DNA of 64,000 nt from Punica granatum (Eukaryota; Streptophyta; Magnoliopsida; Myrtales; Lythraceae): the NCBI RefSeq assembly GCF_007655135.1, contig NC_045130.1, positions 16,740,001-16,804,000 of the forward strand, in the 5' to 3' direction. The notes beneath the pieces are model-generated. The model saw nothing but the letters and a program-made list of their open reading frames with translations, was not told where the DNA came from and searched no databases. Shown here piece after piece: positions 32,075-45,065 of the stretch (within the stretch, counting starts at the first letter, position 1; each line of letters opens with the position of its first letter). Made by a program: the position numbers and the translations under genes.

Positions 32075-32768
32075 TTGAGTCTTCCGGGATTCGCAATGGC
32101 TGGACCTATTAAATTGGCTTTAGGGCAAATTTCATGGTTTTGGGCTTAAACTACGCGCACGTGTTGGGAGAATCAAAATGGCCTTACCCTCGTGGGCATG
32201 ACAACGTTTGATCAACTAATAGCTACACATACGTCTCTATGCATATCGTCAAGGAAACCCAGCTGTCGGTTAGACTTGTGGATGTCCTAGACGTGGCACT
32301 CAATGTTCTTTTCCGGTGAGGAAGGTTGGTAATTCCACTACTCATATAGCTCTTGGAACAGTGTCCTGGCACGCTTGGTGACCGACTTCCTGCCACGTGT
32401 AAGCCAGAGGGGAGTTGCGTTGTTTTAGGAGTAACACAATGTTAAAAATGCTCATGAATTGTGACGACTTTTTTCTATTTCCGATTTCATTCATCAGTTA
32501 AAATCTCTGTCAATTGCAGGTACCTAAACTGGAAAGGACAAGACGAAAGCTCCCCCCATGAACAAAGATAGGCTCATAATTAAGCAAGATGTTCCGACAA
32601 GGAGAGTCTGTTATCATCGTACTTAGGAACCAAAAGTAACTTGCGAGCGATCTCCCTTATCTTTTCATTTGATGAGTAGATGTTTAGATACTAAGACTTG
32701 TTGCTCGAGGATCTGTAGTATGCTTTTACGTTGTTGTTTGTGAGTGAACTCTGTACCTTCTTATATTA
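32075..32768. other. duplicated non-coding DNA
   Basis: It matches copy B at about 60510-61210. Copy B has an 82-codon plus-strand frame here that is broken in copy A, so it is unlikely to be a gene. Nothing else is recognised. Confidence 0.4.
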
Positions 32769-33738
32769 TTAGTGGGATTGACTCGTGCGATGCACGGATA
32801 TAAAATTTTAGAACTATAACTTCTCTATCATGTAAATTTTTCATTCTTTTATGACGATGATGATGATAATGCCACTTATTGTAAAAAGATGATATGAGAC
32901 TATTACAGAAGAATATGTGGATTAATTCAAGGTGAAAATTTGAATTGTTATTCGTTAAAAGAATCATTACAATATATACTAATAGTAAAATTCATTATTA
33001 GTTAAATATAAAATGATTTTACAGTTTTCATTATATGAAATGCTTCTTTACATATATATATAGATATGTGTGAATTGTTAAGCATCATTTTAAGAACTAA
33101 ATGAGCATACATAATACATATGGTGCCACAAAAATAATAAAAATAAAATAATTATGAACAAATTCCATATTTTTCAACTATAAAAATTGGCAAAAATGAA
33201 CTAAATGAGCATACATAATACATATGGTGCCACAAAAATATTAAAAATAAAATAATTATGAACAAATTCCATATTTTTCAACTATAAAAATTGGCAAAAA
33301 TGATTTTATTTTTTAAAGAGTGACAAACTATAAATTTTTTAAAATTGTATTTATATTCTCCTTGGAATGTATGTTGGTCATGTAAGCATTATTTCTAGGA
33401 CAAAGATTAATAATTTATTAATTGTGCTTTTCTGCATGTATGGATTCATCAGATGTAAATTGATATTATAAGAAGTTTTCATATTAACGTATCATAGAAC
33501 TTATTTTGAACTTTATATATTATCTAAGGATTACTTTATAAATTGAAAGTACAAAAAAAATTGCACTACCTTTCTATTCATGAATTTATTGTTTAAAGGT
33601 ACAAAAAAGTCAAATTTTAGCCTAATAAATTTTATATATTGATGAAAATAAAATATATTTTCTTTTGGAATTCCACGTAGTGACATGTGGCAAGCTAAAG
33701 AGAGTCCTATGACGCTCTTCTTTAGCTTAATATATAGA
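32769..33738 (-). mobile_element. non-autonomous Helitron, copy A
   Basis: On the minus strand it starts TCTATATATTAAGC, a typical plant Helitron 5' end. It ends with the hairpin CGTGCATCGCACG, a short spacer, and CTAA (a CTRR end). It lies between A and T, the expected insertion context, with no target duplication. The 970 bp interior is AT-rich and non-coding, including a short direct repeat of about 100 bases at 33095-33300. No Rep-helicase is present. Confidence 0.8.
33095..33300. repeat. tandem direct repeat inside Helitron A
   Basis: A block of about 100 bases starting AACTAAATGAGCATACATAA is present twice in succession (near 33096 and 33199). Helitron B has it once near 61531. It is therefore a duplication private to copy A. 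Confidence 0.85.
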
Positions 33739-34001
33739 TGCTCAAATCATACTATATGGTAAATATTTAGTAGTGACTTGTGTCTCTATGACTTCAATAT
33801 TAATATCTTTGGTCTAGTTATGATTGTGGTTTGGATAGTTAATTTTAGATGGCATTACAAATTACCCTGTCATGATGCGGTAATTAACCTCTTAGATCCA
33901 ATTAATGTTTTTTTTTTCCGGGAAATTGTAACTAGGGCTTCAGCCTCTCCGGGTTGCATTTTGGCATATTTCATTAATTATTTACCATATTTCATCTGCA
34001 C
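33739..34001 (+). other. putative intron remnant upstream of ClpR4-like exon
   Basis: AT-rich DNA ending TTTCATCTGCAC just before the exon. Copy B ends CTGCAG at the same place. No other exon is recognised here. Confidence 0.4.
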
Positions 34002-34180
34002 TGATGGTAGTTTTGTTGTCACTACAAATGGAAATCCTCCGATCACACCAACCGTGATGACTCCAGGGGGACCGCTGGACCTGTCGTCGGTGTTACTCCG
34101 GAATAGCATCGTTTTTGTTGGGCAGCCCATTAACTCGCAGGTGGTTCGGCTGGTTATATTGCAGCTTGTAAATCTTACAG
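34002..34180 (+). pseudogene. ClpR4-like exon fragment, copy A
   Basis: The 179-base exon encodes PTVMTPGGPLDLSSVLLRNS and VGQPINSQVVRLVILQLV. This closely resembles the start of the Clp-fold domain of ClpR4, a non-catalytic subunit of the plastid Clp protease ring encoded in the nucleus. It is followed by a plausible donor (CACAG|GTCACA form; here TTACAG|GTCACA). The acceptor is CAC where copy B keeps CAG, so this copy cannot splice normally. No upstream or downstream ClpR4 exons are seen within several kb. The match is from memory of the family. Confidence 0.72.
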
Positions 34181-34433
34181 GTCACAACCATAGACGGAGT
34201 ATCCTCGAAACAGAGAATTGAAGCGCCATAATCACCCCGGACAATTGTTTCAAGCCTCAACGATGCGATCTTAGGTGTTGTACTAAGAAAAAGAGGAAAA
34301 AAATGTAAATTAGGCTATAAATTTGAGCCAAAAGGCATGTAATTAGCTGATGGCAGTTTAATCTCGAACTTCTTCTTCTTCCCATTTTCCCCTCATTATT
34401 CATTTGTGATGAGAAAGGCTTAACACAGCCCCC

Positions 34434-34471
<38 letters not shown>

Positions 34472-35532
34472 CTCACTTACTTTCTGATTAAGATTTGGAC
34501 TCCAAGGAGAGCTGTATTCCTGTATTTACAATAAAGATTTTCGCAAATTCAGATCCTAAAAACCATTTTGTATTCTTTTGGCGAAGAATCATTTTCTTCA
34601 CAGAAGAAAGCTATAAAGACTATCCATATGGTCTAATTTTGAATCGGAAATTAAGAGTAATTGGATTGAGGATCATGGCGGGTGCAGAAATGAACACTGA
34701 CTAACTGTAAGATACAAAATATGTCTTTTGCAGCCAGACGGGTGTAGCTGGCAACGCGCTTCTCTCTCATTCTTGTCTTTTGCTATAATAATGGAAAGCA
34801 AGATGTCACTCCATTCTTATCTTCTGCATATATAAAATATATTTTTTATTACACGAGAAAATATCGCGATTGAAATGCAAAACGCACGGTTCATTTGGGA
34901 AAAAAAACTGGCCGGGGTCTCTTGTGGCCTTCCTTCCTTTAGATCATGGTGACAATAAAAGGAAAATCTTGGTAGTCTAATTATATGATTTTGAATGAAT
35001 CTTATTGGCCAAATTCAAAGTCTGTCCCCCTCCCAATTAATTGAAAGGAACTTTAATTATGAATTAAAGAACAAAAAGTTAATTATTACTTTGATACTCG
35101 AAAGAAAAATTTGTCATTGCCTTGAGTCCCACAAAGATATTTGTAAATAAAATAATTCTTCAACATTCATTCTTATCAGACAAATTAGTCCTTCATTAAA
35201 ATGACAGTAAAAAGTTGCTCGTGTCACTTTTATTTTGGCTATAATAAAAATGAAAGTGAAGTTCATATTATTTATTTTTTAAAATTTAAACCAATATATT
35301 GTAAATTTAAGAAAATTATTCCGACTTTTCTTGTAACTTAAAATCTAATTAATCATGTCCACACGCCCAACTCCGACTAAAATTAGAAGCTGTCCCGGTG
35401 GCAAGCCATTAGACACTCCAACTAGCTGTAGGTTACCGGTAGATATACTTACACAACGCTAGCCCCAGTTTGAGAGTTTCAAAATGCGCCTCGTCTAAGT
35501 TCATATGGGGTTGATAATCGCAAGAGGTTTGG
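34181..35532. other. duplicated non-coding DNA downstream of ClpR4-like exon
   Basis: No gene seen. It has a TA run at 34434-34469. It aligns with copy B at 62686-64000. No further Clp exon was found. Confidence 0.45.
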
Positions 35533-38500
35533 GGTGATGGTGTAAAACCATACATTACCACATAGTGTTGGAAGTTGAGAATTAATTATATGCATCTATA
35601 TATATATATATATGTATGTAAATTACGAGAATATAATTTAACGACAGATTGAACCGCTTGTGGGTGGACTTTAATCACTTATAGAGCAGGAGTTCGAAGC
35701 TCACCACAAATACTTCGTTGCCACAGCAACCCAAGCTGATGCCCAAAAATGAGTGGCTAGTAAATAGAGAACATCGCATAACTTGACAAAATAGAAATAG
35801 ATATTGATATTAGAAAAGTGTGGCGTATGTTAATTTGATAGTGAATATTATATCTCCCTTAAAATTAAATCACAATTTGGAAAATTAATCATACAAGTGT
35901 TTATGTAATTGACGGGCCTTAATTAGCTTTTGGTTTCTCCTGGTGAATAAGACAGACATTTGAGGAGCATCCAATGCAAACTAATTTCTCAGCATAAAAA
36001 TAAAAAAAAAATTAAGTTAGTTGAGAGGATCATAACCTTGGGAAGTTGGGAATGGCAACGTTGTCATGCGTCTGTCTGTTCGTCCATTGATGTTGTGTTT
36101 GTGGATCATATGAGTAATAAAACCACAGAACGTGTAAGTGGCATAATAAGAAGTATTATCCTACTTGTATTTTGACTTTCAAGTTGTCTTATTATCAACG
36201 ACAATGACTCATTTTGTATGATCATGAAAAATTGACTAGAATGTGGTGCCAAATGCAAGTAGATCAAGCACAACATGTAGAACCGACATCGTGTAGCCGG
36301 ACTTTCCTGAATTTTGACAAGAATCGCACGACACGTTATTCAATACCCATGGAAATATAAGATTCTATAGCCCGAGGGGAAAACAATGTTGAATGACTCT
36401 TCCTGACACTTAATATTACAGAGTTTGCGGATATGTATTATAATATGCATGGAATATAAAAGTATCATTCAGTGCAATCTTTGCGTGTGGACGGGGCAGC
36501 AACCCTCATCCTTACGAGCTGAATGGCACGATTAAAAATAGTCGGAATTGTATTTTTCTTCTTATGGAGGACTCATTTATTCCTGATTTTGCATCCGCAT
36601 TAGTATACGCATGTACTTGGTCCGTATATACAGGTTATCAAGACGATGATGTCCAGCCATCTATGCCCATTAAAAAGCAGAACCAATCCAACTCAGATTT
36701 CCATACCATCATCGCAGCCTTTCGATGACGCATCCTGGCAAGAATATGTTTCTCCATATTGACATACGAAAAATATCTGATCCGCTGTCTCTCCACTTCG
36801 CAGCAAGCGTTAGCTGTGAACAAAGGCATATGTAGTTCAACCTCGCGATTTCCGTCTCTTTCCCTGCAGTTTACTGTTTTGAAGGTTGTCTGCATTTCTC
36901 AGCCTTCCAATTCACCCAAAGGAAAGGCAAATTCTATCTGCAATATTTTTCTGTTAATGGTTTAACGGAAATGTGTTACTTGGTTTGCTTACTTAAATCC
37001 AAAAACCGAGAGCTTCCTCCGCGCCATTTATTCTGATTTTCATCTTAACTGCAAATTCTCTTAATCATGAAAACGATTCTTAATCAACCGGCTCGAAGAT
37101 TAGGACATTACTATAGCATAGATTTTGGTGAGATCAACACAGCAATCAACAGAGTGAGTGAACATAAAGGATCAAAGAGACTGGGTAATCTCAATAGCTA
37201 AACTGAAGAATATGTTATCATAATTATAAAAATAAAAATTGAAAAAAGTTATAATTGAACTCAAAATGACTTTACTCCACTATTAACTATGAGCCTATCC
37301 ATAAAAAGAAAAAACAAAAAGAAACTTCGAGCGTTTTACATTGATTGGCACGTGGATATCATTGTTGTGCAGTAATTGTTTCATTAATATTCAGTACTAA
37401 GTTCAACACCGCACATTGCGGGGTCCAAGCAGTCTATTCAAACATATAGAGCTCATTCTTTATGGGCGTGATGAGAATGATGGATGAATAATTAAAAATG
37501 AAAATTTTAATTTGTTTCTTCAGCATTTGATCAAAATCTAATAATATAAGAATTGTTATTTTAAGCACTTATTCATGGAATAGATTAGTTAGGATAGTCG
37601 TCAAACCATTTGAACCAACCCAGATTGATTATAAAGTAGTGTTACTATAATCTTATAAGGATTATTCTAGTCACAAATATATTATTTGTAGTAAGTATAT
37701 TATTTATATGCTTATATCGTTACTTCTCGAATTACAATAATATACTATAATTGTTTTTGTTAAGCACCTTTATTGTTATGTAAAGTACCAAATTAACCCT
37801 ACAACTAAATTTTAGTTCGGCACTATTATTCTAAAATATACGGATGCTTGACTTTATCATTGAATTTAATGAAAACAACCCATTTTAATATATTATTTGT
37901 TGCTATATGAAAAAAAATAGAAGAAAGAATGGATAAATTCAATTAGAATCCAAAATATCACAATAAAAAATTCTAACAAACTAATATCACTCACTTCTCC
38001 TTTTCATTTTTCACTATTTTTATATAAAAAAGTTGCGGGGTATGATTTTGGAGAAAATAAAGCAAATGAGTATGAAAATGATACCAACTCCACTTTTGCA
38101 AGGTTGACATGTTTTGGTTAGCTATATATATAAATATATGTTAAGTTATATATATATATATATATATATTCAAACTACACTCACGATATCGTCCAATGTA
38201 AGTGTTTTTCCTAAATCCTTAGCTCATAGTGAAGTGTCCCTTCACGATACTGCACTAAAGCTTATACACGAACCTCGAGTACACCTCACGTTGAATTACA
38301 TAGATTGTCATAATTATTTTTTAAAATTTCCGTGTGCCATTGTTTTATTCTCATTCATTTGATTTTGATAAATTATTTCTTTAAAACGAAATTACAAAAT
38401 ATTTATTTAAAAATTCACATAAAACTGTCCGAACAACACCCAGACTAAAGAGCTAGTTTTGAAATTCTTTTGAAGGACGTGAAAAGAAATTAAACAAATA

Positions 38501-38640
38501 GATAAAAACGGAAAAAAGATAAAACTTAGTTGGAAAATATTTAAAATGAGGAAGAAATGGGATACAATTGAAAAAAAGAAGAAGAGACGCTTGGCATTTT
38601 CTCATGCGTAGGACCTCAAACAAGAGAATTAGTCTATATA
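35533..38640. other. AT-rich intergenic DNA
   Basis: Nothing recognised. Duplication with copy B may continue past 35532, but the partner is off the window. A minus-strand frame at 36638-36895 has no known domain. There are TA runs near 35598-35616 and at 38147-38169. Confidence 0.4.
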
Positions 38641-38659
38641 TAAGATAAGATATCATCAT

Positions 38660-38935
38660 ATTATACTTTATTGAAAGAACTTATTTAAATTTTAATAGCA
38701 TCCATCATACTGTACCTAAAATAATTAGCGCATATTTTTATCGTGCCAAAAAACATTGTAAGAAAGTGAAATAATTACGTATACCATACCAAAAATGTTA
38801 CTGAAAAATGAAATCTACATGTGGAACTCACCTAATTTTTAAAACGATGAAAGGACAAGGCATGTGTTTTATATGCTAGAAGACAAAGGCCATTATGGAT
38901 TCCATTGTCCCTCGTGAATAATTTGATCCCAATTA
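38660..38935. repeat. dispersed repeat, member 1
   Basis: It shares ordered blocks with 41110-41395 and, more distantly, with 27870-28170 and 57985-58250: AAAATAATTAGC, GTGCCAAAAA, GACAAGGCATGTGTTTTAT, AGACAAA then ATTCCATTGTCC. I cannot classify it. Confidence 0.65.
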
Positions 38936-39125
38936 CCAATGGATTAGTTCAGACCGAGGTTTGGCACTTTGCCCATTAAATAAGATTTCGTGTTTGAATC
39001 TCGTAAATGAAAAAGATTCATGACTAAAGAGTTTTATATTTTAATGTGTTAACTCAGTTCGGACATAAATTAGCTCTGAATATTAGGTCGCCAAATAAAA
39101 AGTCTCAGTCACATATGCCACCCCA
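38936..39125 (+). repeat. SINE-like repeat, member 1
   Basis: It has a Pol III B-box-like GTTTGAATCTC after GCCCATTAAATAAG, then AAGAGTTTTATATTTTAAT and AGTTCGGACATAAATTAG. The same order recurs near 41390-41570 and, in part, 43965-44050. A tRNA-derived SINE is likely, but the A box is not clear. Confidence 0.4.
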
Positions 39126-39890
39126 TTAATTCATATCTTTTATACGTATTTTATTTTAGGATGGCATTGGACGGGATTTAGGACGATGATGTCTATCCTA
39201 GAACCATACCCGTTAAGAAAAGTATATTTCAAACCCTTCTCAAGCCCATTAAGATTATAAGGAAAAATTCTCAAATCCTCTCCACTAATTTAATAGGCAC
39301 CCACTACAAACTCGTTTTTTCGCCCATAAATATATTTGACAAAAAAGTTTCTACGGACTTATCATAATATCTTATTTATACAAAAGATCGTCTAAAGTAA
39401 CAAAAAGTATTCAAATATAAAATATAAATTCATTGTGAGTAATTGTTCAAGAAAAGTAAACCATAACATTTATATAAATTGATAAAATGTTTGAGAAAAA
39501 CAAACCACAACAATTATAAGTTCATAACAAGTTCGGGAACAATAAACCAACATACTTACATAAGTTCATGACATGTTCGAGAAAAATAAATCACAACATA
39601 TATAAGTTCATGACGCGTTCAAGAACAACAAACCAATAACACTTAACGATTCATAACGTTACATAAGGTTATTTTATAAATGTGAGTAATAGGAAGAGTA
39701 ATTTAGTAACTTCACATTTAATGAGTTTAAGACAGATTTTGAGGTAAATTTTTTAACCCTTCCCAAACTCTACAAGGTTTTGACTTTAAATCCCCAAACT
39801 CTTTTCACGACTCAACGGGTAGAACTCGTTAATTACCTATCAGGGTTTCAAAGGGGTAAAATATCCATTTACAAATGCTCACTGTTGTTT
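39126..39890. other. AT-rich intergenic DNA
   Basis: Nothing recognised. There are local weak repeats of the phrase TTCATAACAAGTTCGGGAAC and related forms between 39480 and 39660. Confidence 0.35.
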
Positions 39891-40800
39891 GTTCGCCGAG
39901 CCGTGATGTGTGATCAGTAATTTCGACAATTCTCCCGAGCATTTGGGACATGCCAGTCTGAGTTTGAAGGAGCGAGCCGTGTTATTTTTGCATGGGCCGA
40001 ATCAATCTAGAGACCATGTAGAAGAAAACCCAACATAAGGAGCCCATTATGAAAGTCTATTATGGAGATACACGTATACATGGGCGTGCATATTCAACAG
40101 AGGCGGTGGATTTTGTTTTCCTTGACAGCCAACATGTGAAAATCTCGTGTTATCTTTGATTTTTGGAAGTCGGGTAAGTCGGATATTTATCCGATTTTAT
40201 TTGATATCTTATTTTTAGGCGATCTAAATAGTCCCAGTAGTCAATTTCCTATTTAATATTATTTCGATATCTCGTAATTATAGGCGTATCCATTTAGAGA
40301 GATATTTTAGGGTTTTATTGTAACGCCTACAAATACGTTTCTTCTAGTTCATTGTAAGTTTCCCTGACCAACACATCAATCGTTTATCTTTTCATTCCCG
40401 CACTTCAGTTTGACCTATCCTTGAGTTTTATTGCACTTTTACCTTTCAAGTTCCCTACTTTCATCGCACTTTACTTATTCCACGCTTTCAATTCCTTACA
40501 CCTTACTTTACCGAACCTTTCAATTCTAGTTGTCTTTTCCCTCCAAATAATTCCCCGTGGGTCGAAGTACTTTCGTTCTTGGAGCTCCCGGGCGTCAAGC
40601 TAAGGATTTTCAACTTCTTCGGCAACGTATGCCGAGGCTACTCTTAAGAATTGTGGTTCACTTATATAGGTGGACTTTCTCAAGTTAAGACTCAGCATCT
40701 TGAATTGAGTTTTTAGCCGAGATATTAATAAGCAGGCTCTATGGCCGCTTATTTTGTTTTGAAGTCGAATTCGTGTTCGTGCACGGATATTTGGTGGAGA
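39891..40800 (+). other. possible LTR fragment, unclassified
   Basis: The text around 40310-40370 (GGGTTTTATTGTAACGCC, CTACAAATACG, then a CT-rich end) looks like the U3/R part of an LTR. No partner LTR, primer site or coding domain is seen, so the call is weak. Confidence 0.2.
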
Positions 40801-41109
40801 ACTCAAAATGGCTAAATCTCTGAGCCCTGAATCGTCTGAGGCGCACTATCTTTTCGGATTTGAAAACCTGGCTGTCGTTCAATACCGCAGACTTTCAAGG
40901 ACCGTGGTATACGCTTTGAATTAGTGGGGCCAACTAGTGACACGTCAACTCTTAAAACCTCTTTTTGGTGCACTTGCAATCACCACGCACGTGGTTGAAT
41001 TGATGTCTTGACGTTTTTCGACCTGATCAACAACTGTCATCCTTACTTATTGGCACATGGATCCAGGACGTGGTTCATATCATTATTGTACAAGAATTCT
41101 TTATTATAT
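40801..41109. other. intergenic DNA
   Basis: Nothing recognised. Confidence 0.3.
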
Positions 41110-41395
41110 CATCAGAATTATACTTGTATAATTGAAAGAATTTATTTATATTTTTTTAGCGTGGATCATACTTATCTAAAATAATTAGCACATATAAATC
41201 GTGCCAAAAACATTTAAGAAAGTGAAATAATCACGTATGCCATACCAGAAGTATATATTACTAAAAAAATGAAATTTTCTTTTGGAATTGACCTAATATT
41301 CAGAGAGATGAAAGGACAAGGCATGTGTTTTATGTGTTAGAAGACAAAAGCAATTATGAATTCCATTGTCCCCCATGAATAATTTAATCTCAATT
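41110..41395. repeat. dispersed repeat, member 2
   Basis: Closest relative of 38660-38935, same order and direction, with many substitutions. Confidence 0.65.
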
Positions 41396-41580
41396 ACCAA
41401 AGGAATGATTAGTAAGCCGTACTTTTAAATAAAATTTCATATTTGAATTTTTTAAATAATAAAAAAATTACGATTGAAGAGTTTTATTCTTTAATATATC
41501 AATTTAGTTCGAATATAAATTTATTGAAATTTATTGAAATTTCAAATATTAAGTGATCCACTTAAAAAAATCTCAATCAC
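41396..41580 (+). repeat. SINE-like repeat, member 2
   Basis: Degenerate relative of 38936-39125 with GAAGAGTTTTATTCTTTAA and TTTAGTTCGAATATAAATTT. It follows dispersed-repeat member 2 just as member 1 follows its own, so the two may form one compound repeat. Confidence 0.4.
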
Positions 41581-42292
41581 GTATGCCAATCCCATTCATA
41601 TCTTTTCCGTGTATCTTTATATATTTTATTTTATTACAAAAAGGAAAGGACTATCAATTAAAATAATTACAATGATTATGGAAATGCGGGCCCTCTAAAT
41701 CATGGCGCTCTGCTATCCAAGTATATGATTTTGAACGAATCTCAACAATCATAAGCATTTAAAAAGAAGGCGTGACGCGGCATATATGCTTTTGTTTGTC
41801 AATTAAAAAATTATAGATGTGATTTTTATGATTGAATTAACCATATTTTCAAATTAACATTTAGCATTTATATTTCATTGTATTAACTTCGTGACCTTCT
41901 CATAATATCATAAAAGTTAGTTGCATTAAAAAGGCTCAATTTATCAAGTCAATTTCAAATTTATTCCTACCATTGCCAATTATTATTGCTAGAGAAGACC
42001 TATTTTTTTAGTGTGTATTTTGATATATGAAAATTCAATATAACTTACTAATTCAATTCTAGTTGAATTAGTCCACTAAATGTAAAACTCTTCCAACATT
42101 GATTATCTCCATTTACAACACCTACTACTTCAAATGTTTTACTAAAATGTGTGACCTTTTAGCAATTTTATATTCATCTAATTTTTCTTGATTCTTATCT
42201 TTTTAGTTCGACTCTTGCTAGAATTATAGTGGTTTACACCTGTCAATCTCGGTGGCTTTTTCATAATCACTGTTGAGGTTAGAAGCATCTTT
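41581..42292. other. AT-rich intergenic DNA
   Basis: No gene seen. The stretch 41650-41760 distantly resembles duplicated DNA near 34940-35010. Confidence 0.35.
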
Positions 42293-43207
42293 AGAGTAAA
42301 TAGATTATTTGGTCTCTGACTTTCGACGGTTACTTCAATTTAGTTCTTCACTTATTTTTTGCATCAATTTGATCCTTTAGTTTGTCAATTTGCATCAATT
42401 TAGTCATTATTACATCATTTAAGTCCCTCACTTAACAAAGTTGCATCAATTTTGTCCTTGTTACATCAGTTGGGTTCTTCACTTAAGAAAATTGCATCTG
42501 TTTGGTCCTCTAATTACACTAATTTGATCCTTTGTTGCATCATTTAAATCCTCCATGGCATTATGTTAATTTTAGCTGCTGATGCCATTAAATAATGTGT
42601 CATTATTACATCACTTTGGTCTAACGTTACATCAAATAATTTTTTTTTGTCATTTTTTTTTCATTTTTTCATTTTCCACCCAATATTGGGAGCTCCCCCT
42701 CAATTTAGGGGAATGAGGGGAGTGAGGAAGCCCTACCCGAGCTCCCACCAGACCTCCCTCATTGTTCTTCTTCCTCTTCTTTATTTTTTTTCCCTTTTGT
42801 GTGGAAATAGAAAAAAAAAAGAAAAAGAAAAAGAAAAATGAAGAATATATTGATTTGAGAGACCTATATGATGTCCACATTTTCGAATGTAGAACAACGT
42901 TATATCATATGGTGAATTGATCTACCAAAATGGTCCCTCACAACTTAACGGCAGTTAGACACCATTAAGCCAAAAACGCCAATCCGAAATAAAGGGACCC
43001 ACTTGATGTTATCGTGACTCATTTGATGTACAATTTTATCTTTATGGACTGGATTGATGCAAAATGGGAAAGTGATGGGCCTAACTAATGTTATAAGGGC
43101 CTAATTGATGCAAATTCAAAAAGTGAGGGACCAAATTGATATAAAAATAAGCTAGTGACTAAATTGATGTAACCATCGAAAGTCAGGGACCAAATTATCT
43201 ATTTACT
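42293..43207. mobile_element. second fold-back element of the 29153 family
   Basis: The left end reads AGAGTAAATAGATTATTTGG and the right end, inverted, AGTAAATAGATAATTTGG. Both arms of about 250-300 bases are made of repeats such as ACATCAATTTGGTCCYTGACTT. The centre holds poly-T and GA/CT-rich text and no gene. Flanks do not show a convincing target duplication, so it is older or decayed. Confidence 0.72.
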
Positions 43208-44516
43208 ATTTTATATAGGTAAACATAAAGATCAAAAGTCTCTAGAGACCTCAGTATAAATTCAATTAGACAATGCTGATTGATTTAATAGCTCTTTCCA
43301 TTTGATAGATAGTAGATTATCTTTCCAAATTTTAAAAAATATTAATATACTTTCCTCAGATTTATGCAGTTCTAAATTATTAAAATGAGAAAAAAAAAGA
43401 AAGTAAAAGTTGAGTCAGTCGACAAAAATCAATAAAGATCCATAATAGTACATAAACCACGAGCTTATTTTTGTGACAATCCAAATGCTGAACTGATTGC
43501 AAATATTTTTACGTAATTAATCCGTAAATTATATTGCCGAATGTGTTGATCCCACTCCTATTAGAAAGAAACTTTGACCATGATCACCATTCCACGTGAA
43601 TCATGAGTTTACCACAGCATTCTTTTTTTTTAATGGACCTTCTTTGTAATTTTGTTTTGCCACTAACGCATCCTAAAAAAATATCGTTTGAAAAGGATTA
43701 CTTTGTCCAAGGAACTGTAATGTACATACATACAATGAATAAGCAACATAATTCACTCTCCACATGGTCGAGTTTTACCTAAAATATAGGATTTTGGCAC
43801 CCATTGGAAGAAACTTCTTGATTAGAATAAGTCGATAATCGAGCAAAAATTAATCTCAATTAATAAGAAATAATAATAAGTTAAACAATATATATGTATA
43901 AGAGCAAGTGTTACACTTAAACTAGAACTAAAGAAAAATATGAAAATGGAAATAATCAATATATATGGAAGAGTTTTATTCCTTAATAAATTGATCCAGT
44001 TTGAACTAAATTAGTCATAGTGCTTTGAGTTTCCGATACCAGGATGCATAAAAGAAATGGTAACGTTATATTTGTACTTGTTTTTGTGGTTGAAATGCAA
44101 GCTTGCTAATGTCCGATCATATCTTTACTATATCCATGCAGTGTAATTAAGCTTAACAGTTTACCGTCGGTACATAATTTCATGTTCAGTTGCTTCTGAC
44201 ATCGACTTGATCATCATGCTGCATGAACCACAGTTGCTTGACATGCCAAAGAAGTACGATGTGTCGATGCCATTGATATTGCAGATCTCGTAGTCACCGT
44301 CTATATTTCTCAATTTTGACATACAGTGGGTCCAAATTATAAATTATTATGAGAGACGCATGATACAATAATTCAATTGCAGATGGCAGGCAGAGAGGTG
44401 ATTTGGTTGAATTACGAGGGGCATTTCGGGAACTTCGGCTGACTACGATGTCGGCAACCACCAAATCTATGTCCTATCTCAATGGGTCCCTTGGCTTGGC
44501 TTGGGATATTTCTCCC
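43208..44516. other. intergenic DNA upstream of organ-specific protein gene
   Basis: No gene seen. A third SINE-like fragment lies at about 43965-44050 (GAAGAGTTTTATTCCTTAA). The last few hundred bases probably include the promoter of the downstream gene. Confidence 0.4.
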
Positions 44517-44523
44517 TATAAAT
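44517..44523 (+). promoter_or_regulatory. TATA box of organ-specific protein gene
   Basis: CCCTATAAATGGG lies 115 bases before the start codon, which would leave a 5' leader of roughly 85-90 bases. Confidence 0.6.
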
Positions 44524-44637
44524 GGGACATGCCTCCGAAGAACAATCATCCCATACCAAAAAACTAAATTCAGTTGACGATAAAAGAACTGAATTGAGCT
44601 TCTTAGAGGAGAAGATATCATAAGTTTGGGAAGCACC

Positions 44638-45022
44638 ATGACTTTACTCGCATTTGTTGCTTTCATCAGTCTTTTCTCAGTAAGCAGCCATGTCTTACAC
44701 AGTTATATATATATATAGACATATGTTTGTGCATACATGCATGTATATTATTCATTCGTATATCCACTGGTTGGTTTAGGTCACAGGTTCGATACTTAGT
44801 GAGAACTATCCATGTCCATTTATTAATTATTTAAGATTTCTATTTCATTGTATTAGCTCTTGGACCTTCTTTATAACAAAAAAATATTATTGTTTTTAAA
44901 TTTTACATACCAAACCATTCCGTATTAATTCCTTCTTGTCAATTACATGCATTAAGATCCATTAGTAGTATGAAGAGGGAGTACCAATTATATCATAACA
45001 TGTTCATGCATAACATACATAC

Positions 45023-45065
<43 letters not shown>

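Larger units (their letters stand above)
4922..35532. repeat. segmental duplication, copy A
   Basis: From TTTGTTGAAGTGATTAATTC at 4922 the sequence aligns collinearly with copy B starting at 49270, and it is still aligning when copy B leaves the window at 64000 (equivalent to about 35532 here). Insertions private to A are the Ogre-like element at 7020-25260 and the fold-back element at 29153-30905. The shared DNA differs by many substitutions and small indels, clearly more than the two LTRs of the Ogre-like element differ. Both copies are in the same orientation. Confidence 0.92.

Noticed and set aside
35640..35720. tRNA gene suggested by GTTCGAAGCTCACC
   Set aside because: No matching acceptor stem or A box; at most a SINE remnant.
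36638..36895. 85-codon minus frame
   Set aside because: No domain, no splice context, and no counterpart to test conservation.
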